DNA from: Methylomonas sp.
GTDB lineage: Bacteria; Pseudomonadota; Gammaproteobacteria; Methylococcales; Methylomonadaceae
Assembly: GCA_026988195.1 (NCBI GenBank)
Contig: JALSLS010000292.1
Coordinates: forward strand, 1 to 13,741
DNA: 13,741 nucleotides
Direction: 5' to 3'
Shown here: positions 1 to 5,335 of the stretch, piece by piece
Numbering within the stretch: the stretch's first letter is position 1
Layout: every line of letters begins with the position of its first letter
Notes under the pieces: model-generated
The model's database searches: none
Seen by the model: only the letters and a program-made list of their open reading frames with translations
Told to the model about the DNA's origin: nothing
Made by a program: the position numbers and the translations under genes

Positions 1-1213
1 CCTGCTTATCATATTCATACCGCGTCACCGCGCCTGTTTTAGTATCGGTCGCTGTTTCAAGTTGATAATGGTTGTTATAGGTGTAGGTTTTATTCGGTGC
101 AGGGCAAGTACGACAACCCGGTCCTTCGCTACTCAATAACAAACGTTGGCTAATCGCATCGTAAAAGCGCCATCTGTAGGTGCTTTGTTGCCCCAGTGAG
201 TTAGTGACAACGGTTGTACCAATATCACCCATACGTTCAGGTATCTTATAATCAAGCGTAACCTTTTCAGCATCGCCTGCATGGGTGGAGAGGTTCGCTC
301 GTCCCTCATCGGTATAGCCCCATGTCGCAAAGCGTTTGCCGGTTCTATCGGTAATGCCCGTTAAGTGATTAGGAAAGCCCACATTCTCATAATGATAAAC
401 CCGTGAGGTGTCATCAGGGTAAGTCACTTTGGATAAGTTATGATCAGTATCATAGTGATAAGCAATCACACCGCCATCGGGTAAAACCACCGACTCTAAA
501 TGCCCTGCGAGCTTAACGTTTGTTTGTTCATCTTGAGTAAAACTACCCAATGCGGTATTGCCAGAAGCATAATGAAAGGTCAGGCTTTTGCCTTGATGAT
601 CCGTTACCTTGGATAAATGGCCATCACGTATTTGTTGATATTCCAGCGTGAAAGAGCGCTTGCCAGGGTAGATGATTTCAATCGGGCGTGAACCTTTAAA
701 CACAATACCGCGTCCATCACTCAACGACCAAAGAATATTCGTACCCAAGGCACTGATCACCCCATCCTGTGGTGATTCTGCTCGATACTGTTTGCCATTG
801 ACCCCATCAAGCTTAAACTCAATGCGCCTGCCATCACTCTGGTTAATTTGAATACTCGACTGATCACTGCTCGCAACCAGCGACACATCAAATGAATGGC
901 GCCAGCCCAGCCCCATGCCTGTGTCCGTGGTGGTGTTTAAAGAATTATAAAAACGATTAAGCACCAAAGAGGCAATACCCCCAGAAGCCTCATAATCCGC
1001 CTCACGCTGGTATTTGTTACCCGTGATAAGACTAATCGGATTACCCACCGTAGAAATAGCTTTGGCTGAACTTCGGGTACTGGCAACCGGTGAGGAATTA
1101 TTAGAAGAGCAATCGCCGTCACCATCGCCACCATCACAGTCTGCGTAAGAACTTGAGGTTGATAGAATAAAGGCTATAAATAAAAAAGTTCTCAATCGTT
1201 GTATATAATTCAT
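1..1213 (-). CDS. Rhs/YD-repeat protein with Sec signal peptide, N-terminal part only
   Basis: The frame is open from an ATG at 1213 (complement) to the left edge, giving the first 404 residues; the C-terminus lies outside. Residues 1-24 look like a Sec signal peptide ending SYA, with cleavage before D25. The mature end starts with an acidic, cysteine-flanked stretch (C26 to C35, DG-rich). Residues about 55-110 (VGNPISLITGNKYQ, then GLGWRHSFD) match the N-terminal DUF6531-type domain of Rhs proteins. From about 160 onward there are degenerate YD-type repeats, such as the LPDGGVIAYHYD region and TGITDRTGKRFATWGY. A CRTC motif lies at 367-370. Rhs proteins form beta-cage shells that often carry a variable C-terminal toxin or act as surface proteins; the variable end is not visible, so toxin versus adhesin is undecided. 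The start is 2 bases after the stop of the TadE-like gene and has no clear ribosome binding site, suggesting translational coupling. Base composition is richer in G+C than the pilus operon. Confidence 0.88.
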   Translation of the reverse strand, partial: MNYIQRLRTFLFIAFILSTSSSYADCDGGDGDGDCSSNNSSPVASTRSSAKAISTVGNPISLITGNKYQREADYEASGGIASLVLNRFYNSLNTTTDTGMGLGWRHSFDVSLVASSDQSSIQINQSDGRRIEFKLDGVNGKQYRAESPQDGVISALGTNILWSLSDGRGIVFKGSRPIEIIYPGKRSFTLEYQQIRDGHLSKVTDHQGKSLTFHYASGNTALGSFTQDEQTNVKLAGHLESVVLPDGGVIAYHYDTDHNLSKVTYPDDTSRVYHYENVGFPNHLTGITDRTGKRFATWGYTDEGRANLSTHAGDAEKVTLDYKIPERMGDIGTTVVTNSLGQQSTYRWRFYDAISQRLLLSSEGPGCRTCPAPNKTYTYNNHYQLETATDTKTGAVTRYEYDKQ

Positions 1214-1215
1214 AA

Positions 1216-2340
1216 TTATTTGGCAGTATTGAAAATGGGTGTAAAGTTAGGTACAGGACTAGAATTAGGTTGGTTTGGGCCCTTGTCGCAAGGGCAACCA
1301 ATACCCGTTACGGGGTTACACTTTGATACACATAAAAGACCCGAGCAGTCATAACAAATCCCTGTGTTAGCATCACAGTAATCACCATCACTTCCACAAT
1401 TTTCAGTGTCAGGGTTACACGTTGGAGGAGAGCATTCCTGTGTAGCAGGGTCGCAGCTTGGTGGAGGGTCATTAATTACAATGGGTGGTTCAGGATTGGT
1501 TGTTGGTGGGTCCGGATCAATTGCATCTTCAACCTCATCACTAGTCAATAAAGGTGTGTCTGACATAACAGGACTATGCATTCGGGTAATCGCGTGAGAC
1601 CGAATGGCGATATAATATCCCCTAGTTCTACCAAATACTGTTGTTGATGGGCTGCTTGCAGATATATTTTTGGTTAATTGATTACAGTAAAATTGTTCGG
1701 GGCTGGTGTTGAATCTTAAGATAGCATTGTAAAAAAGTAGATCTAAACCAGGAACGGAGAGTTTTTGACACCAGAATGTTTTAATTTTTAATAGATTAGC
1801 ATCTTGAATGTTAATCTGTTCGCTTTTTCCGCCAATAGTAACAGGTACTGTTGCTTTAGTTCGCCAGTTGAGGTTGTCATTTGGCATGTATTTTTGTCGG
1901 TGTTGTCCTCCCGGAACTCCTGGAAGCTTAATATTATGTTCTACCGCAAAGACATCAAAAATTTCTTTTGTTGGGCTTAGAATGGTTACCGCTCTAAGCT
2001 TAGGAGCGCCAACGGCATTAATAGAACCTTGTATGAGTCGGGCACATCTCACCCCAGGTTCTTCTATAGCGTTTCCTAGGCAGGAGCTTCTGCCCGCATA
2101 GAGTGGAGCCATTCCTTCGGATAACGCGGTTTGGATGCTCCCCAACTCTGCATGATTAAATGAGCCCTTGCGAGCCGCTTCTGAGGTGGCGAGATTTAGA
2201 GTGTTTTTGCCTTTATAAATAAATGTCATTTCCATCATGCCAAAAAGAATGATGAAAAATATAGGCAATATATAGAGTGCTTCAGCAAGCGTTGCGCCTG
2301 ACTGATAGTGGTATTGTTGGTTATTGATCGTATTTTTCAT
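1216..2340 (-). CDS. TadE-like pseudopilin with proline-rich linker and cysteine-rich C-terminal tail
   Basis: The protein has 374 residues. The N-terminus has a prepilin-type signal: a short polar leader, G15 followed by A16, glutamate E20 at +5, then a hydrophobic helix (about 21-41). This is the TadE-family arrangement. The central part (about 45-260) has four scattered cysteines (C87, C99, C191, C219) and would face the periplasm or surface. Residues 274-294 are a proline/aspartate-rich linker. Residues 296-351 hold eleven cysteines. Four units of the form C-[DN]-x-x-T-x(2-3)-C start at 296, 308, 322 and 341. The tail looks disulfide-stabilised and is not a normal TadE feature; ordinary TadE proteins are about 150-250 residues. 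The gene is divergent from the pilus operon and directly upstream of the Rhs gene. I infer a minor pilus subunit that anchors or presents something outside the cell. Family call is fairly secure; the role is inference. Confidence 0.75.
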   Translation of the reverse strand: MKNTINNQQYHYQSGATLAEALYILPIFFIILFGMMEMTFIYKGKNTLNLATSEAARKGSFNHAELGSIQTALSEGMAPLYAGRSSCLGNAIEEPGVRCARLIQGSINAVGAPKLRAVTILSPTKEIFDVFAVEHNIKLPGVPGGQHRQKYMPNDNLNWRTKATVPVTIGGKSEQINIQDANLLKIKTFWCQKLSVPGLDLLFYNAILRFNTSPEQFYCNQLTKNISASSPSTTVFGRTRGYYIAIRSHAITRMHSPVMSDTPLLTSDEVEDAIDPDPPTTNPEPPIVINDPPPSCDPATQECSPPTCNPDTENCGSDGDYCDANTGICYDCSGLLCVSKCNPVTGIGCPCDKGPNQPNSSPVPNFTPIFNTAK

Positions 2341-2618
2341 TTTAAAGTAAGCAGATAAAACCTATTAATTGATATGCCCTTCTACTCTATTGCTCGATAA
2401 AATTCAATTATAATATAGCTGTAAGTAAGTATTTTTATACCACAAGGTATATATATTTGTTCTGATCTGCCGTATATTTAAGCAGTATTTATTAAAAAAC
2501 AAGAAAAATTCAAGGTTTAAGAAATGCTTACTATGGCTTTTACAGGAAACACGATGCAAATTTATGTTATGAAAAAAGCTAAAGCATTTAACAGAGAATA
2601 TTCGTCGTAGCTGTTCAC
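2341..2618. promoter_or_regulatory. Divergent intergenic region between TadE/Rhs pair and transglycosylase
   Basis: This 278-base AT-rich gap must hold the promoter for the minus-strand TadE-Rhs pair and probably one for the plus-strand transglycosylase. A perfect TATAAT lies on the plus strand at 2409-2414, and because the region is near-palindromic another lies on the minus strand at 2412-2407. Neither has a good -35 at normal spacing, so I do not call a defined promoter. A small dyad follows at 2436-2451. No RNA gene or convincing protein gene was seen. Confidence 0.4.
2436..2451. repeat. 6-bp perfect dyad TATACC-N4-GGTATA
   Basis: TATACC (2436-2441) is the exact reverse complement of GGTATA (2446-2451), with a 4-base spacer. 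It lies in the middle of the divergent region and could be an operator, but a dyad this short can occur by chance in AT-rich DNA. Confidence 0.3.
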
Positions 2619-3605
2619 ATGTTCGTTATTTTGATAGCTAATTTCATCCATGCTAATAAGCTTATGCCGTGCATCACTCAAGTTGTTCGCTACCATATAA
2701 GTGAGAGGAAAAAACACCCCCATAGCACATACAAAAGGGCAAAAAACAGGGGGGGTGTGCTTTTAATCTATATTCTTTTTCTTTCAATATCAGTAATAAC
2801 TCAAAATAGTTACTCATATGAATCAATAACCTCGTCAGGAGTTAAAAAGTTACCATCTAATAAGAGCGTACTAATAAATAATAAACCACCAAAGGCATTA
2901 CCTACACATAAAACAATTGTAAATAATAAATGTTCTGATAAGGGCAAGTATGGGGCTATTATTGCTAGAGCTAGTACATTATATGGGGTAGATGCTGATT
3001 TAATTTATGCGGTGATTTCTGCCGAAAGTTGTTTTAATCCAAAAGCGGTATCTTTAAAAGGTGCTCAAGGGCTTATGCAGCTAATGCCTTTTACGGCAAA
3101 GCGTTTTGGCGTTACAAATAGTTTTGATCCAATGCAAAATATTTCTGGTGGTGTCCAATATTTAAGGTTTTTGCTAAATCGCTTTAAGGGAAGTATTAAA
3201 TTAACGGTAGCCGCTTATAACGCGGGCGAAGGAGCTGTTGAACGTTACGGGGGAATTCCTCCCTACAAGGAAACCCGTCTTTATGTAAACAAGGTTCTAA
3301 AAGAGTATGGCAAAAAGGGTTTGTACCAACAAGTACAGTTCATTGCCAATAAGCCCACCAATGAAAATCATTCAAAACTTAATTGCCTAGCGTCATCACG
3401 TATACGCTCCTATACCTATCTTCTTTTTGAAGGTGGGTTTACCAGAAGGTACTACTTGATAAAAAAAGGAGACTCTTTTTTTAGTATCTCCAAAGATACG
3501 GGCGTTGAAGTGACCTCACTAAGAAAACTAAATAAATTCAACGCTGATCTGTTTGAGAGCAAAAGAACAAAACATATCCTAGTGTGGGAATGCAAACCAT
3601 CTTAA
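2619..3605 (+). CDS. Lytic transglycosylase, SLT domain plus C-terminal LysM
   Basis: The enzyme cleaves the glycan strands of peptidoglycan between MurNAc and GlcNAc in the periplasm. The SLT domain covers about 108-230. It contains the catalytic glutamate E136 in AESCFNP, GAQGLMQLMP (148-157), the AAYNAG motif (198-203) and the IPPYKETRLYV region (213-223), all expected for family 1 transglycosylases. Residues about 277-323 form a LysM-like module for glycan binding. A hydrophobic segment (about 47-61) preceded by KRAKNRGG would be a signal peptide or anchor. The start is uncertain: ATG 2619 gives a 46-residue cytoplasmic extension and lacks a good ribosome binding site; ATG 2664 and GTG 2757 are in-frame alternatives. 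Its place next to the pilus genes suggests that it makes room in the cell wall for the fibre. It could instead be a housekeeping enzyme. Confidence 0.9.
   Translation: MFVILIANFIHANKLMPCITQVVRYHISERKKHPHSTYKRAKNRGGVLLIYILFLSISVITQNSYSYESITSSGVKKLPSNKSVLINNKPPKALPTHKTIVNNKCSDKGKYGAIIARASTLYGVDADLIYAVISAESCFNPKAVSLKGAQGLMQLMPFTAKRFGVTNSFDPMQNISGGVQYLRFLLNRFKGSIKLTVAAYNAGEGAVERYGGIPPYKETRLYVNKVLKEYGKKGLYQQVQFIANKPTNENHSKLNCLASSRIRSYTYLLFEGGFTRRYYLIKKGDSFFSISKDTGVEVTSLRKLNKFNADLFESKRTKHILVWECKPS
2714..2758. repeat. 8-bp inverted repeat and 7-G tract at transglycosylase N-terminus
   Basis: ACACCCCC (2714-2721) pairs perfectly with GGGGGTGT (2751-2758), loop 29 bases. The right arm lies within a run of seven G (2749-2755) and covers the alternative GTG start at 2757. 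It could modulate translation of the transglycosylase or be a slippage-prone tract. Function is not established. Confidence 0.35.
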
Positions 3606-3625
3606 GGAATCTCTGAATAACCTAA

Positions 3626-3655
3626 TTGACATCCTTAATTAATAGACCCTATATC
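3626..3655 (+). promoter_or_regulatory. Candidate sigma-70 promoter upstream of the lipoprotein gene
   Basis: A perfect TTGACA (3626-3631) is followed after 18 bases by TATATC (3650-3655), which matches four of six -10 positions. It lies in the 113-base gap after the transglycosylase and about 65 bases upstream of the lipoprotein ATG. The spacing is slightly long and the -10 weak. Confidence 0.4.
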
Positions 3656-3718
3656 TAACATTGATTTATTTATCACGCTACGCTATGGTAATTTGATTCC
3701 CAAATAAGAGATAAGAAA

Positions 3719-4858
3719 ATGTTAAGTATGAAGATAATTATTCCTATATTGATATCTACTAGCATGCTGGTTGCTTGTGGAGGTGGCTCATCGACTAATG
3801 CCAATAATGATGATATTGATCCCGATATACCAAACATCTCTAAAGTAGGCTTTCCGTATGGTCTAGATAAGTCAGATGGAAAATTATTACCAGGGGCTAT
3901 TGCGAGTTTAACGTCTTCGGTTCGTATAGTGGGTGGGTATCAATTGCCTGTACCGCCGGACATGGTTGAATTAGTTCTTCCCGATGATATAGATGATCCC
4001 GCTAATCCAATATTTATTGATTCATATTTGATTCGGAAGTGTCAATCGGGGAATGTAGAGTATACTAAAAACTTCCCGCCAACGCCTGTGCGTGTTGGGG
4101 ACTCTATAGATAGCTATTTAGCCAATCCTATTTACCAAATTTCAGCGAACAATTGCAAGCTAGCTTCTGAGGCTGATTTTTATGGCGCAGGTATTGTTGA
4201 TGGAGTTATGGATAGATCATTGCTGATAAGCCCTTTTCCGATAGAAGCAAATGCTAGCGAAACAACCCTCTTAACTACATCAGAATACACAAATTATATT
4301 TATGCCTCAGGTCAACAAGATGTTGACGTGACAGAGTTTGAGAAAAACGCAGTCTACTTAACAGGCAGTGGTTCGCACACAGAAATTCGTTATGCAGAAA
4401 ATGATGCTATTGAATTTATAGTGGATACACCTCGTTCTCAATATACCACCCTTTCTGGGGAGAGTTTAGTCATTGATAGTATTGTCTATATTGGCAAAGG
4501 ATCTAAGGTCGATGGTTTTACAACCGAAGCGTTAAGCTTTAATGCTAAATGGGTGATGGGTGACTCAGATTCGGGTAATAAATTAATTTGGCAAGATGAG
4601 GTAAGTTCTTTGATCTTCATGCCGCTTGAAGATGTAGGAACTTATACCTATCCAAAAGGTAGTTATGACCTAAGAGTTGCCCTAAATTCTCCACTTTTTG
4701 TTCCGCCAGGTAAAATACTCCCAGCCGAAGGCTCAATTACGGTCAATCTTATTTCTCACAATGTAAAGGTAGATATTGTTTATCATGCGACTTATGCTGA
4801 TGTAACCTATACAAGAGATGGGGTTATCAAGCGAGTACAAGTAGACACAGGCATTTAA
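3719..4858 (+). CDS. Unrecognised outer-membrane-type lipoprotein
   Basis: The protein has 379 residues. The N-terminus is a lipoprotein signal peptide with lipobox LVAC. C20 would become the lipidated residue and is followed by a flexible GGGSSTNANN linker. No aspartate follows the cysteine, so sorting to the outer membrane is expected if the usual Lol +2 rule applies. The mature protein is acidic and rich in beta-forming residues. It carries two further cysteines (C108, C146) that could form a disulfide. I recognise no domain. It has its own likely promoter and is followed by a terminator-like hairpin, so it may be a single-gene unit between the transglycosylase and the pilin. A role in pilus assembly (for instance a substitute for the small RcpB/TadD-type outer-membrane partners) is only a guess from position. 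ATG 3719 was chosen because AGAG precedes it; ATG 3728 is three codons later. Confidence 0.8.
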   Translation: MLSMKIIIPILISTSMLVACGGGSSTNANNDDIDPDIPNISKVGFPYGLDKSDGKLLPGAIASLTSSVRIVGGYQLPVPPDMVELVLPDDIDDPANPIFIDSYLIRKCQSGNVEYTKNFPPTPVRVGDSIDSYLANPIYQISANNCKLASEADFYGAGIVDGVMDRSLLISPFPIEANASETTLLTTSEYTNYIYASGQQDVDVTEFEKNAVYLTGSGSHTEIRYAENDAIEFIVDTPRSQYTTLSGESLVIDSIVYIGKGSKVDGFTTEALSFNAKWVMGDSDSGNKLIWQDEVSSLIFMPLEDVGTYTYPKGSYDLRVALNSPLFVPPGKILPAEGSITVNLISHNVKVDIVYHATYADVTYTRDGVIKRVQVDTGI

Positions 4859-4882
4859 GCTAGTGTTATTTTAAGTAGTGCG

Positions 4883-4923
4883 TTTATCACTCATTGCTTA
4901 GAGTTCGTCCAATGAACGATAAA
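4883..4923 (+). terminator. Terminator-like hairpin after the lipoprotein gene
   Basis: TTTATCACTCATTG (4883-4896) pairs with CAATGAACGATAAA (4910-4923) at 12 of 14 positions, with a two-base internal mismatch and a 13-base loop. It is followed by AATACTTTACTTTT, which is T-rich but not a pure U tract. It starts 25 bases after the lipoprotein stop. The low G+C of the stem makes strong intrinsic termination uncertain. Confidence 0.45.
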
Positions 4924-4927
4924 ATAC

Positions 4928-4956
4928 TTTACTTTTAGATGCGTTGGGAATATAAG
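4928..4956 (+). promoter_or_regulatory. Candidate sigma-70 promoter for the flp pilus operon
   Basis: TTTACT (4928-4933, four of six matches to TTGACA) is followed by a 17-base spacer and TATAAG (4951-4956, five of six). TATAAG recurs at 4958-4963. Transcription would start near 4963 and leave a leader of about 67 bases. No convincing -24/-12 sigma-54 element was seen in this gap. Confidence 0.45.
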
Positions 4957-4968
4957 GTATAAGGTGGT

Positions 4969-4995
4969 TTGATTAATGTCATCTAATTTAATCAA
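4969..4995. promoter_or_regulatory. 8-bp perfect dyad upstream of flp, candidate operator
   Basis: TTGATTAA (4969-4976) is the exact reverse complement of TTAATCAA (4988-4995), with an 11-base spacer. The 19-base centre-to-centre spacing is close to two helical turns, as expected for a dimeric regulator. It lies just downstream of the candidate promoter and 34 bases before the flp ATG, a good position for repression. The binding protein is not identifiable. Confidence 0.45.
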
Positions 4996-5029
4996 TGTTT
5001 AATTATGTGAACGATAAAGGGATTTATTT

Positions 5030-5317
5030 ATGAAAAATTTAAGTATGATGAAGAAAAAACAACTAGGTCAAGGTATGACCGAGTATATTGTTATTGTAGC
5101 TTTGATTGCTGTTGCCGCTATTGGCGCCTATGGTTACTTTGGTGAGGCAGTACAGCAACAAGTAGCGGGCCTTGCAAATGAAATTGCTGGTCAGAGCGCT
5201 GATACCCATGTTGCAAATGCAGGAACAGCGGCAGCAGGTGCTACAACTTCAGTAGATTCTGATACCATAAATAACATGGCTACATTCTCGAAGAGTGCGA
5301 CGTCATCAATTAAATAA
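5030..5317 (+). CDS. flp: Flp-type major pilin precursor
   Basis: Flp is the main structural subunit of the Tad (type IVc) pilus. The 95-residue precursor has a positively charged leader (MKKKQ) and a class IV prepilin site: G13 followed by QGMTEY, with glutamate E18 at +5 and Y19 at +6. The hydrophobic assembly helix spans about 20-40. The C-terminal half is alanine, serine and threonine rich. It is longer than typical Flp (about 50-80 residues), giving a larger exposed tail. A strong Shine-Dalgarno AAGGGA (5017-5022) sits 7 bases before the ATG, and AAGGGA lies between short inverted ATAAA/TTTAT arms. It is the first gene of the operon with its own promoter region, which fits high expression. 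Maturation would need a TadV/CpaA-type peptidase that is not in the window. Confidence 0.93.
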   Translation: MKNLSMMKKKQLGQGMTEYIVIVALIAVAAIGAYGYFGEAVQQQVAGLANEIAGQSADTHVANAGTAAAGATTSVDSDTINNMATFSKSATSSIK

Positions 5318-5335
5318 TAGCCGTCACTATTTGAG

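Larger units (their letters stand above)
4913..5018 (+). repeat. 11-bp direct repeat TGAACGATAAA flanking the flp promoter region
   Basis: TGAACGATAAA occurs at 4913-4923 and again, identically, at 5008-5018. A third, inverted and imperfect copy (9 of 11) is the left arm of the hairpin at 4883-4893. The second copy runs into the Shine-Dalgarno sequence of flp. The pair brackets the candidate promoter and dyad, so it could be a regulator site or a small duplication. Confidence 0.45.

Noticed and set aside
1406..2101. Plus-strand open frames opposite the TadE-like gene (1406-1597 and 1808-2101)
   Set aside because: They are antisense to a gene with a clear pilin signal and ordered domains; low-complexity composition mirrors the repeats of the real gene.
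2524..2610. Small plus-strand reading frame of 28 codons (ATG 2524, TAG 2608) just upstream of the transglycosylase
   Set aside because: No good ribosome binding site and no recognisable features; a leader peptide is possible but cannot be supported from one sequence.
3602..3638. 7-bp inverted repeat TTAAGGA/TCCTTAA after the transglycosylase stop
   Set aside because: Loop of 23 bases, AT-rich stem and no U tract; too weak to call a terminator.
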